A DNA stretch of 61,093 nt. It comes from Hypsibius dujardini. Its lineage: Eukaryota; Tardigrada; Eutardigrada; Parachela; Hypsibiidae. The translations under genes were made by a program, and so were the position numbers. The stretch is taken from contig LRSR01002818.1 of assembly GCA_001579985.1 (NCBI GenBank), forward strand, positions 1 to 61,093, given 5' to 3'. The notes beneath the pieces were generated by a model. It saw only the letters and a program-made list of their open reading frames with translations. It was not told the DNA's origin and ran no database searches. Of the stretch, positions 34,899 through 46,019 are shown in pieces. Positions within the stretch are counted from its first letter, which is position 1. Each line of letters starts with the position of its first letter.

Positions 34899-35329
34899 GT
34901 AAGAACTAAGACTATGCCTTCTGTGTATCTTAAAATGGACAAATACTAGGCCAAAAAGAGTGAATTTTCAAAGTACGGGCAGGCAGATGCTCGTTAAAGA
35001 TTTTTCGAAAGCGAAACCAGAACAGCTGATAGTATGGCCAGGAGGTGGGCAAAGGGGAAAAATTTATTTTTTTCCAAAATTTAATAAACAAAACTACTTT
35101 ACTGTACATTTTAACACTAATGGGGGTCTGGGGTTTTATTTCCAAAGGCCCGGGCTTTGAAAACTTTTTCCAACATTTCAGGCTTTCGATCAGGTTTGTT
35201 GGGATCCAATGTATGCTCTCTTAATAATGACAAATTAAACAAGAAGGCATTCAAGACTACGCCGAATTTAATGGAACAACTGACATTTTTGAAGATATTT
35301 TGACATCCATTAGGGTTGAAATCAGATTT

Positions 35330-36090
35330 CCCACACCGTTACGCGTTTCAAAATAACTGAATATAAAATACTGATGGTATACTGATTTAAAAAAATCCCT
35401 TCATTTAGGTAAATAGCAAAATTTAGAAAAAAATTAAAATACATGTCTTATTTAATTATCAAAATTTGGCACAAAACACAATGCGAACTTCGCAAGTGGC
35501 ATATTCGATAACATTTTTCATTCCGATCTTTGGAAAACCACCGAAAATTGTTTTTGTGAAATATTTTAACTCATGATTTCATAATGTAATTTCACGTTTC
35601 TGATTTTGTTGCGGTGACGCTAGTGCAGCCGTCCTGTTGAAATATCTATTATGACTTTCTAGTTATTATTACTGCATTTGTTAAATAAATTAATTAGTGT
35701 GTCAGAACCCCAATTTATTGAATTTTTAGATTTAAATAAAACTTCTCACAATTGGTTTCAGTTAATTTTCCAGGACTGCAAAATTTGATTGTTTTGCTAA
35801 TATCTGCGTCACATTTTGTATTTTTTACGGAATACCATTTTTTGCTTCCTGGATTTTTAAAATAGATTTAATAAATTTTTAAGTATATAAAAAAGGCATA
35901 ACTTCACAAATTTCACATCACTTTTCACAGAGCTTTTTAGACCGTGCCATGCCATGTTCGGAGTCAGTGTGATTTTGCCCTTTAGGCTAGTTGGCACTCT
36001 AGAATTTTCGTAATATTTAAATTGATTTTTTAGGCTTGTTGGAAAGAGTAGATCGTTTCCTATGTCTCCACGGAAACCATATTTGTTTAA
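35330..36090 (+). repeat. Shared tail block, copy 3
   Basis: Matches 1.97-2.76 and 23.66-24.45 kb. A segment of about 60 bp containing CAACAAACATATAGCACCGG is missing here. No gene. Confidence 0.75.
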
Positions 36091-36094
36091 CTGC

Positions 36095-36480
36095 CTGCCT
36101 GACTGTCTGTATGTCTACTTGTCTGAATGCCTGCCTGTTTAACAATCATTTCTAGTTTCGCATCGTGTTCAGTTTGCAATGCGATGCCTAGTAGTTCATG
36201 TAGAAGCACGCCCTGGTGGGTCAACAACTGCGGAGAACCGTTCAAATTATCCACCATTTTAGGCAGATAATATTCTCTTGCATATCTGTCCACGGGAAGG
36301 AAGTTCTGAAATTCCTATTTCAAAAGGCACAAAGAAAGATATAACAGCTTAAGCATATGCTTAAGGAATGTCATGTTCGCTCTAAAAATTGACTTTGCTT
36401 GTATCTGGCTACCTCGAAAAAGTGCTCCAATGACCGAAAGTAGTCTCCTACTTGCTGATTCAAGAAGATCATATTTTACG
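36095..36480 (-). other. Empty-site copy of the transposon-split sequence at 3.0-4.65 kb
   Basis: The left half matches 2.96-3.15 kb and the right half 4.45-4.65 kb. They meet at the TA at 36268-36269, with no transposon. The minus strand reads LPKMVDNLNGSPQLL and LLHELLGIALQTEHD; the function is not recognised. Further minus-strand sequence (SASRRLLSVIGALFRG) may be another exon of the same gene, possibly the P-like transposase next door. Confidence 0.55.
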
Positions 36481-37036
36481 CATTGTATAATGCCAAAAGA
36501 TCCACAACCCGTGGGTAATCGGAAGCCATTCTCCAGAGGAAGGAAAATCGGTCGGAGCTTGGTAAACTGAAATTTCCGGAGGGAAGGGAGGGCCAGGTCT
36601 GCTGCTTATAGACCAAATTTTGCAGGTTGTATTCGAAAGCCGACCCATTTGGCGAAAATGAAGCAAGAATAAGGAGGTTCGGCACGTTCGGTGGAAGCGG
36701 TTCTCTTCGCACCATTCAGGATCGTCGATAGCGTCTAAGAAGTGAAATAGAATTAAATTTGTACATCACTCTTATACCAACAGGATTGCATCACATAGAC
36801 GCACCGGCAGAACTGGATTGCCAAGCGTTATCATCAGTGAAGAGAGCTTCTTCCGAATCAAGACCTTCCGCTTCAGGCGAGCTCTCTGTCGAGCTTCACA
36901 ATTCCCACGCCCAGAATACACATAATCCTGATGCGCTCGGAGCTTTCGACAGACGTACCGGAAGTTGTACGCCGTCGGATTAGTGTTCGTGCCGCAATTC
37001 TGACGAATGATGGAAAACAGGTTCTGGAAAACAGAT

Positions 37037-37112
37037 ATAAAGGCAGGCAGGCAGGCAGGTAGATAAACAAACATCAATAAGACAGACAGATAAACAGACA
37101 GACAGACAAGCA
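37037..37112. repeat. GCAG/ACAG microsatellite
   Basis: GCAGGCAGGCAG followed by ACAGACAGATAAACAGACAG, in the presumed intron of the P-like remnant. Confidence 0.85.
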
Positions 37113-37478
37113 TACCTACAATCTGTCTTGATTCATCCTTCTCGTCAGTACTTTTGTAAAGTTGCAGTCTTTCAAAAGGTAAGCCGAGAGATCACATACC
37201 GATGCAATTGAAATGAACTAGCGGTCAATCAGCTTCGGATTCAGCCAAAGTTTACTATCGGCACCTGCTGCTGTCTTGAGCTCTTTCAAGCGCACCTTCT
37301 CGGCCGCTGTTTTGCGCTTCTTCGCTTGCAAATTGCATAACCCATAATTAATCGGCATCTTCAGCTGATGAAGGTGATTCACCTTAGCGCGAAGATTCTA
37401 ATCATAAAGCAGATTAATGATCAGACGAAAAGCAATACACAAATAGGCACAAGACACATAGACAGACAGAAGCAAGAC

Positions 37479-37516
37479 AATCCGACAGGCAGACAGACAA
37501 ATAAACAGACAAACAA

Positions 37517-37581
<65 letters not shown>
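37479..37581. repeat. (ACAG)n microsatellite
   Basis: Long near-perfect ACAG run, ending just past the 3' side of the P-like exon. Confidence 0.95.
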
Positions 37582-37583
<2 letters not shown>

Positions 37584-38113
37584 AAACTGAATTTCGGATG
37601 AAGTTTCTTCTGGCCGGCTTCAATCTGCGGCAGTGTGAGGTCGTCGAGCTGGAGCGTCGCGGAAGTGACTGGAATTGAGGTTGTCAAAGACTTCGTTGAA
37701 CAGCTCTCTGAAGGATTGAGTGGCGTCGGAGTCGCCAATCCCGTAGGCCCGAAGGGAGATTGCGACTGTCCTGCTCAATAGCTTTGTGGCGAATTTCACC
37801 CGCTGGCAGAGAAAGTTATTCAGAGACAAATGGGTATCCATGTCCAACTTGTGCAATATATGCTGCGCAAAGAGGTTGGGTGCGGTGTCCTAGAAAAATA
37901 CAGAACGTGCGGCAACAGTTTAATACACTATTAGTATAATATAAACTAGTTATAATACAGAAATGGTAGTAAAGTAAACTACTGGTATAGTATATCTCTG
38001 TGTACAAGTATAGCAAATTCAACTTAGTCAGTAATGATATAGAACTTACCCGTCCGATGCAACGGCTACATCCAGCTGGGCGATGGCATCTTGATTACCA
38101 GGGACGCCGTCAT

Positions 38114-38126
38114 GTCTGTCTGTCTA

Positions 38127-38159
<33 letters not shown>

Positions 38160-38380
38160 ATGTCTGTATGCCTATTTGTCTGTCTGTTTGTCTGTCCGTC
38201 TGTCTGTCTGTCTGCTGTGTCTGTGCTTGCATCTGGGTCTTTGTTTGTGTCTATGTTTACATCTTTGTCTGTTTCTGTTTCAGTGTCTGTCTCTATCTCT
38301 CTGTGTTTGTGTTTGCATCTGTGTCTGTGTTTGTCTCTGTCTCTGTGTCTATGTCTATGTCCGTCTCTCTGTCGTGTATG
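38114..38380. repeat. (TGTC)n and TGTGTC compound microsatellite
   Basis: TGTC units, then TGTCTG/TGTTTGCATC variants as at 25.0 kb. The long plus-strand frames with Cys-Leu-Ser-Val repeats are translations of the repeat. Confidence 0.95.
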
Positions 38381-38715
38381 TGTGGCACGGGGCGGTGTTT
38401 AGCATTTTTTCATTGTAGACAGCCCGGCTACCTTGCAATTGAATTGAGATCGGCAATCCGAGTAGCGAGTTTATTTTACGTTTCGGTCGAATTCGGTAAC
38501 AGGTTCGGACTTTTTTTGAACGAAACTTGTAACTACTCCCAATTCAGCGAGGAACAAAAAGACCAAAAACTAAAACAACAAAAAATGGAGAATTTACTAC
38601 TCCACCAGATAAAAAACTACTTTTTCTCAATGTGACCGCCACTTGCACTCTCCACGCGACGGACTTTGCGCTGCCAAGAATCAATGGCGGCACTTCATTA
38701 ACAAGCAGACAAGCA

Positions 38716-39068
38716 GAATGAGAAATGGAAAATTTGATTCATGGAATAGGAATGGGAAATTGTTTTGAAAAATGGGATGGGAATGGGTGGGACCCGGCGG
38801 GCGATAGAATGGGAGTGAATGGGAGCCTAAATTTGAAAATGGGACAACTTTAGTTTTGTGTCGTTATAATCAACAACGTTTTTAATAGTTTGCCTAATAC
38901 ATCGCATTGGTAGAGGCAAGGATTGTGATGATTCAGGAATAAGGCATGAAACACTCGCGAAACGAGTTGTCTAGACAAGCACCAAAAGCATTATTATTTT
39001 TATCATTCACAACAGCAATTAATATGCTAAGCACAGCCTTTGGCAGAGTACTGCTGACAAACCAAGTA
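38716..39068. repeat. Interspersed repeat, copy of 5.79-6.16 kb
   Basis: Same orientation and order as the first copy. Its right end is next to the pogo-like element. Confidence 0.75.
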
Positions 39069-39070
39069 TA

Positions 39071-41228
39071 CAAAGTAAAACTCGTGTAATGTAAACCTCG
39101 TCTACATGCAATACCTCGTCTATATCGAACTTTCCTTCTGCACCAATTTTGTCCTATTCATATAACATAGGGGGTGAAACTTAATGTAAATATTCCCTCT
39201 ATATGGCATGTTGAACAAATTTCACGGTCAACCATGTAAAACGCAACTTCTCTAAGTTGAATTCGACATTTTTCTTTGAAATTTTTTGAAGAAATCGTTC
39301 TTGCTTTTTACTTTAATCTATCCTGCAAGCCACTGCAATGCTTATCTGCGCATTGAACTGCATGTGTCAGTTTTTGCCCGCTCTTAATTTTGTTAAAATG
39401 GCGTTGATTGTTAAAGTTCTTAAAAACGTGTTCGTAGTTTCAACGTAAAATGCATAGGCTTACAAGGAAAGCCCGTGCATTTGTAGCGAGCACAATCGGA
39501 AAAGATGTTATTACTGGTTGTACTGCCTAACTTACACTACACCAACAGATTATATAGTGCAGAAGACAAGAGACAAGAGAGAAAGAAGGTGGCCAAAGGT
39601 AAATGGAAAAACAAAGAAAGTAGCTAATGGAAGACGACGATTAAGACATAATGGACCACTAATGATAATAGTTACTCAATCATATAGCTAGGCGCGACAC
39701 ATTTATGCGCTCAGAAGTGTTATGAAGTGTCATTTTTTATAAAAATTGATAGATAAGACGTTGCTCTATTTATAATTACTGAATCTGAATGCGGGAACTC
39801 TGAACTGACCGAGCAAAATGCCGACATCATTAACTCCTCCAAAGAAAATTATTTTGTGCCTACTTCAAACAGTTAATTGACCGATTACTACAGTCAACGG
39901 CAAGATTGAGTACAATGCAGGGTTCGGGGTATGGGCAAAAGGGGCGGAGTAGGGGGTGGTTTTCACACAAAGTATCAAGTGATTGCTTGATTGTGTTGAC
40001 TGTTCCGTTTTGTTGTTCTTGTTTTTCTGTCTAAACCGTCTTCCGTTGATTGTTCTATTGTATATATTTTTATTTCGGTGTTGTTATGGAATTTTAAAAA
40101 TTTCTTACATTTTGTCAATGGCCTTCATTTTTTACATAAAATGGACAAAAAATTCTTTGTTGGAAAATGGAACAAAGCAACCGCTGCAGGTCAGGTGATT
40201 GATTGTTCGATTATATGAAAACCACCCCCTACTTCGCCCCTTTTGCCCATATCCCGGACGCTCCAATGTACTCAATGTTGTCGTTGACTGTAGTATTCGG
40301 TCAATCAACTGTTCAAAGCAGCGACAAAATATTTTTCCTGGGAGGAGTTAATGATGTCAGCATTTTGCTCGGTCACTTCAGAGTTACCGCATTCAGATTC
40401 GGTAATTATAAATAGAGCAACGTCTTATCTATCAATTTACATCAAAAACGAACACCTCTGAGTTAGTGTCGTTTAAAAAACACTTTTGATTTTAAACAAA
40501 ATATGAAATAAATTTAAATCTTGCCAACACATTAAATAAAATAAATTTTAAATATATTTAATTAAAACAGTCAAATTTAAATAAAATTATTATTTAAATA
40601 AAATTAAAATGTTTATTTAAATAAAATATTCTATTTAAATAACATGCGTTAATTTAAATATTTCAAAAATATGCTACAATCAACTAATCAAAATGAGGAT
40701 CGTGGACCGTAAAATGTGCCCTTTTCTTAGGATGTCAAATAGTCTTTTGCATAGGTATTTGTCTACGATCACTTTCAGATAGATTTGGTATCCTATCAGA
40801 GCCGTTGATCACTTTTTGGCCAGAAGACGTACGGGGTATTTAAATAAAAAAATTTATTCAAATAGCCAGTTTTACGAAGGAAAAAATTTAAATATGGATA
40901 AAATAAAACGCAAACTTGTATTTTAAATAAAATTATAAATAAAATAAAAACAACTCTGATATTAAATAAAATATAAAAAAAATTATTTGAAGAAAAACAC
41001 CCTTTTTGAGTATATTAAAAAACAATTTAAATATATTTAAACAACACTATCCTGAGTGCATCAATGCACAAGCTTTTCTTGTTAGTTGTGTTCATCAATT
41101 GTACTGTAGTGCCTGCAAACATACTGTATTTAGTCTTCGAATTCGATGCGATTTCCTTTGTTTTACTGGAGAAATCCCCCCCCCCGCCCGCATGAATTTT
41201 ATAGGTTTTTATTAGACGAGTTTTACTG
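39071..41228. mobile_element. Probable pogo-like TA element (non-autonomous)
   Basis: The left end reads CAAAGTAAAACTCGTGTAAT after a TA. The right end is the complement of CAGTAAAACTCGTCTAATA, followed by TA. A third end of the same family starts at 60968. The interior holds a 750-bp foldback (39.70-40.46 kb), a TTTAAATAAAAT-rich stretch and a poly-C run. I see no transposase, so it would depend on another element. The right flank (41.23-41.30 kb) matches 37.94-38.02 kb. Confidence 0.55.
39705..40460. repeat. Large inverted repeat (arms about 250 bp)
   Basis: The left arm contains GATAGATAAGACGTTGCTCT and GCAAAAGGGGCGGAGTAGGG; the right arm contains their imperfect complements in reverse order (CTACTTCGCCCCTTTTGCCC, GAGCAACGTCTTATCTATC). 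The loop of about 240 bp has no clear gene. It could be a foldback element in its own right or the structural core of the surrounding element. Confidence 0.85.
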
Positions 41229-41301
41229 TAACATGTACTAGTTACTATACAGAAATGGTAGTTAAGTATATCTCTGTGTACAAGTATAGAAAACTCAACT
41301 T

Positions 41302-43724
41302 ACACACTTAACCCCACTCAATCCGATTCTTTGATGCGACAAAGATTGACAGACATGTCAGACACAATCTCCCAATCAGAGACGTCCTGGAACGGAAAGA
41401 TAGCCACATTGTCGGACACTCTATTGGGTGTGACGGGAAGTGTCACACAAGCCACTGATCAGTTGAACTTGCTGGAATCCTCACTATGAAGGAAGTTTAC
41501 CAATATTTCGGACGAGGAAACCTTACTGGATATTTTTATAGTGGTAACGCCAGACAAAATGGATGCGAATGTTACGAGAGACCGTGGAGGATTTCTGGTG
41601 TTCGCACAGGGACCGTCGCTCTGGAAATTGCCTGGGGAAGATGTCGGCGAGACGAGAGAACTTACAAACATTTCCGGAGAAACTAATCGCGCAGTTGCAG
41701 TGGATTGCGTTAACCAACACCTCTACTGGACAATGGTGGGAAAGGGAATTAGACGTTCTCGGTATGATGGCTCAGACAATCATCTGGTCGTTACTAAAGG
41801 TAAAATATGTCATGACAAATAGCGTCATTTGGTAGCATTTTCTAGTGAGCGACACTGATTACGGCATCAATTTTCATTTCTAGCTCACTTTTATACGGAA
41901 TTGGCCGTAGACTTTGTTGCCGGAAATATGTTTTGGGTTCGAGGCAACGCCCTTCGTGTTGCGAAGATAAGTCACCTGGAGGCTGGACACAAAACTATCA
42001 TTTCACATACGGGAATCATTCTATATTCAGCGCTTGCTGTGCATCCTTCCCGCGGGCAAGTTAATGAAACCATTGACCTTCAACTAAGCAACCACTTTTT
42101 GAGTTATGGGATAATAAATACAGTAAAACTTTTATTTAATTTCCTGAGCGTTTACCAAAATATCTTGCTCATGGTATTAGCAGTTGTCATGCACTGATTG
42201 CTTTTGCAGTCAAGGACTTCAATTTATATTGCGTCAATGGGTACAGTATTCTCCGGACTCAAGTGGTAGCTAAGCCACACCCCCCCCCCTCGAGTCACAC
42301 GCCGGTCCAAATATACGGTGCATGCCAGGGCGACGTTCACACCCTAGGGTATAAAACTATCCCTTGAAGTCGGGAGAATACAACGGCGAATCGAGTCCTC
42401 TAAAGTTTATGCGTCTGTGGATAGTTGTCAGACATATTCAATCTCGACCTGTATTCACTTTAAATCTGGATCTCGAGAAAATCTGAATCTCACCTCAATA
42501 AGTTGAAGTTCACTTGTAGTAATCTTCCTGATGTGAAAAAATTCGAAAGTAAAAGCAATCATGCAGTGACCTCAAGAATTTAAGAAAAGTAGTATTGTTT
42601 CCTCTTATATAGAATACAGAGATAATGAAAAAACAGCAGTGCCGTCAAGAGATTCAATGTAGTTTTGGAATCACAGCTCGATTGACTCGTTATTGTAATT
42701 CACAGAAACAGGAACCGATGAAAAGTTTGCCGTAAATTTATTGCCGTATTGTCCGAAGAACGATTTAAAATAAAGAAATAATTGCCGCCATCTCAATCAA
42801 TTTAATACATTTGCAGTTCAATCTACTGGTCACACTCTTATTCAACCATTGAGACTGCCTCCATGGATGGAAGTAATCGTCAAGTCTTGGTCACTGGAGT
42901 CTGCGCCATGTCTCTGGCTTTGGATTACGAAGCAAACGACCTTTACTGGGCAGATCAAAGTAAGCTGACGTGGTTGTCAAAACACAAACTCATTTACAGA
43001 TGAAGGTCCGCTGATGTTTGTCCTGCACTTAACGGTCTCTTTGGACACGTTTATGTCCGGATCCGTCAATGTAACTGACAACAACCGACTGATAAAATGT
43101 CCGGCCGTCATAGTTGACGGTGATACTTCCCAATTCTTCGTCCGAGTTAAATCGAAATATAATCCGCCACAATGTGAACTAATCGAATGTGCCGAAACAA
43201 AATGTCTGCTAAATATTGGTTCGATCATTTTCTGCAGATACTGGAAATATCGAATGCATTTCGTTGAATGGAGGAGGCAAACGAATTGTCTCCGCTCAAG
43301 GAAGCAAGGGGCAAGACTCTCTTGGCATCTCATTGTCGGGAGGACGCGTTTACTGGACGTCCTACTCAAAGTAATTCAATATTGCTAGTGAATCCTGGAA
43401 TTGTTTTCTCTCAATCCGCTTCTGTTGCAGTGGCACGGTGAAAAGTATCACCAAAAGTGGATCGACAATGAAGCAACATTCCCTTCCAGCCGGACGGAGT
43501 GGGGAGTTACTCGGAATTGTTTTTGTGCTAAAACAGTGCCCAAAATGTACGTTCAATTAAAACCATTCAATTTATACCTCGATCCACAGCCTAGTTACAT
43601 TTACCTTTTAGTGAGCAATGCATGCGCTGTTTCCAACGAAGGATGTCCTTTCATCTATCTGCCTCTCCCGGAAAATAACAAGAAATGTGTCTGCCCTGAC
43701 GGAAATTCATTCTGCACTTCATAA
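41302..43724 (+). pseudogene. Coil-propeller-EGF gene, copy 3 (in-frame stop, GC donor)
   Basis: Exons: about 41302-41799, 41884-42055, 42817-42959, 43238-43370, 43431-43546 and 43612-43724 (TAA), with the optional open stretch at 43000-43203. The coil region is cut at the left, starting at the QSDSLMRQRL repeat. A TGA at 41487-41489 interrupts it where copy 2 has AGA. After it, all six blades and the EGF are open (HLYWTMVGKG, NMFWVRGN, SIYWSHSYS, DLYWADQ, VYWTS, NEGCPFIYLPLPE, CVCPDG). One EGF cysteine is replaced by Tyr (FIYLP instead of FICLP). The donor of exon 2 is GCAAGT instead of GTAAGT. The intact lectin exon at 34.2 kb is the nearest upstream head, but transposon remains lie between. 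Confidence 0.85.
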
Positions 43725-43794
43725 CATCTTTCGTAGTTTTTTCCCGATTTGTTGGACAAACTTCCGTCGCAAACCTCTTTGTGTTTTGTTGTTG

Positions 43795-44180
43795 CAGTTT
43801 TAATAAATTAGTCAAATTAAATAAAATAGAATGTAATTTTCCGTTACTTTCACATTGCAACAAATAAACTAAATAATCCACAAAAAATAAGGACGTACAA
43901 TAATAAAAATATGAAACTGAAGAGTAAAATTTCAAAGTCCGAGTCAACTGGGGCTAAATGGTCTAATGTTATTAATTAGTTGATGAGAAGAGGAATCGGT
44001 TCGAGAGGACATTTTTCGGCCAATTGAGACAATAACAAAAACGGAAGCTTCTACAAATTTGGCGATCAATATTTTTATCCACTTAATTAATAACAATAAT
44101 TTCCATCAATAGATGAAAAAAATTGTGAAGGACTGCGTCAAAGCAAACACAATCAATTTGAACGATTTATTATATATAAA
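43795..44180 (+). repeat. Copy of 29.61-29.98 kb, duplication unit C
   Basis: This stretch, the following propeller remnant and unit A copy 3 match 29.61-32.86 kb in order, so a segment of several kilobases was duplicated. Here the copy begins directly after the copy 3 EGF exon flank at about 43795. No gene. Confidence 0.8.
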
Positions 44181-44207
44181 TCCGCGGTCGGATATTAAAC
44201 CATCTTA

Positions 44208-45708
44208 ACGAGAATCGATTCAGCTTCAGCGCTTGCGGTCCATCCTGGTCGAGGGTAAGCTCAACCAAAACCTTACTAACAGTTACGAGTTTACTGTTAT
44301 TTAACTCATGTACGTTGATGGATTGATCTATCCAAAAAACGTGTTCTTTTCGTTTTGTTCCTTTTTGGTTTAAAGATGAAAGAAAAAGAGGACACAAAAC
44401 ATTCACACATTAAAATAGTATTTAACTGAAAATAGTCAATTTTAGTTGTTAATTTATAATTGATCATTTAGGAAAATCGGCTTCCTTAATGTTGTCATAA
44501 TTTTTGGATTTAGTTCAATATACTGGTCCCACTGTTCGCTTTCCGGGTCGGCCACCATCGAGACCGCTGCCATGGACAGAAATAATCGTCGCGTGTTGGT
44601 CACAGCAGTTGACACTCGCGCTTTGGCTGTGGATTACGAAACGGACGACCTTTACTAGACGGAATATCGTACGTCGCTCATCCATAGGCACAACTGGAAG
44701 GGAATTAAGCCATTTATTTTATACAATACATAGCTGAAATTCCAAGGAGACGACAAGATCGAAATAATCTATAAAGTTCGCTATCGGAATTGGATGTTGT
44801 TTAATAAAATGGTATTGAATTTATAAACAATTAAAAATTATGTTTCATCCTTAGTGACATTCAAAGAATATCGTTGAAATATTTTTTACAGTTAGCGGAA
44901 CCATTTTAAATAAAATAATATTTAATTACATCTTATTTTATCTTAAATCTTATCTTATAAAATATCTTATCCCCGATCACAGATCTTATTCGCAATCACA
45001 GACTTAAATAAAAAATCCGTTTTTGGTTATTTTAAATAACATTTTAAACGTATTCACCCAACATAATATCGGATATTAATAGCATTGGATATTTACTCAG
45101 AAAATTAATAATTTCTTGTTATAGTGCAGGTGAAATTTTGTATCCTTTAGATACTGGCAACGTGGAGTGCATCTCTCTGTACGGGGGACCGAAGCGGCTC
45201 ATCTCTGCCCAACCACTCCGGAAATTTTTCTACGGCATCTCGCTCACGTCACACTACATTTTCTGGACGTCTACATCAACAACGTAGGTGCTGCTAGAAA
45301 AACGATAAGGCCTTCTCTATCCAAATTAATCTCGTTAGGAATAACATTTCTACCTCGAGAGTTCGCCTTTGCAGAGGGACTCTTCACAGCATGACCAAAC
45401 GTGGGATGGGAGTCCAGCTCCACGACCTTCCAGCTGGGCGGAGCGGCCATCTGCGAGGCGCCGCATTCGTCCCCAATCAGTGTCCGAAAAGTGAGTTGAT
45501 TGAGCTTGTAGAAAGAATATCGGCTCCTTCATTTGTTAACATTAAACTGCATGCCACATATCCCTCTCCCATTGATTTGCACTATGATTCTCTAGTGACA
45601 AACGCATGCGAAGACTCCAACGGCGGATGTTCCGTCATGTGTCTGCCCCTCCCGGACAATACTAAGAAATGCGTCTGTCCTGATCATGCGAATTCACCGT
45701 GCATTTAA
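44208..45708 (+). pseudogene. Diverged propeller-EGF gene, copy 5
   Basis: Exon 2 end 44208-44254 (SASALAVHPGRG), exon 3 44514-44668, exon 4 45151-45283, exon 5 45375-45490, exon 6 45596-45708 (TAA). Exons 4-6 are open and well formed: GNVECISLYGGPKRLISAQP, FWTS, LPAGRSGHLRGAAFVP, then EGF NACEDSNGGCSVMCLPLPD and CVCPD. They differ at many codons from copies 1-4, so this is the oldest paralogue here. Exon 3 has TAG (44656-44658) in place of the Trp codon of its YWTD motif. Exon 1 and most of exon 2 are missing. Confidence 0.8.
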
Positions 45709-45972
45709 TACTGACTTGTGTGCAAGTGCGTGTTGTTGGATGACTTGGAATGTTCTTTGTCACGATATTTTGCAGACACCCTTATGTCATTGTAGTATCC
45801 ACACCGGTAGATTATAGTTTTTAGTTGCTTTTCCTGATGCTTCTTTATTTATAATTATATTTTTATTTTACTTTTTTATGACATTTTTTTGATGGAATGG
45901 GACGTCTATTGACACATCTCACCGACCGATATTGTTCTTCGATTCTTTTGAATACGCATATATGCATATGGC
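45709..45972. other. Flank of copy 5, shared with 30.37-30.62 kb
   Basis: Starts CTGACTTGTGTGCAAGTGC right after the EGF stop. The 30 kb copy shows the same sequence joined to exon 3. No gene. Confidence 0.75.
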
Positions 45973-45973
45973 A

Positions 45974-46017
<44 letters not shown>
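45973..46017. repeat. (ATT)n microsatellite
   Basis: Left edge of duplication unit A, copy 3; equivalent to positions 1-73. Confidence 0.95.

Positions 46018-46019
<2 letters not shown>

Larger units (their letters stand above)
36480..37889 (-). pseudogene. P-element/THAP9-like transposase remnant
   Basis: Minus-strand exon 37889-37620 follows a TTTCTAG acceptor and reads LSLNNFLCQRVKFATKLLSR, TVAISLRAYG and FRELFNEVFDNLNSS. The next exon, from 37023 after TTTTCCAG, reads NLFSIIRQNCGTNTNPTAYN and GNCEARQRARLKRK. These resemble the C-terminal half of P-element and THAP9 transposases ([KR]VK.AT..LS..VA...D.LNS; NLFS.[IV]R..G..N.PTA..F). A possible upstream piece lies at 38.06-38.11 kb before a GTAAGT. 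No THAP zinc finger or full catalytic core is visible, and microsatellites have expanded in the introns. It is probably a dead fragment or a domesticated exon set. Confidence 0.55.

Noticed and set aside
38091-38418. Cysteine-rich Cys-Leu-Ser-Val frame
   Set aside because: Produced by the TGTC/TGTGTC microsatellite, not a cysteine-rich protein.
40480-41040. TTTAAATAAAAT-rich tract as an origin or matrix attachment site
   Set aside because: Simple AT repeat inside a mobile element; nothing specific supports a function.
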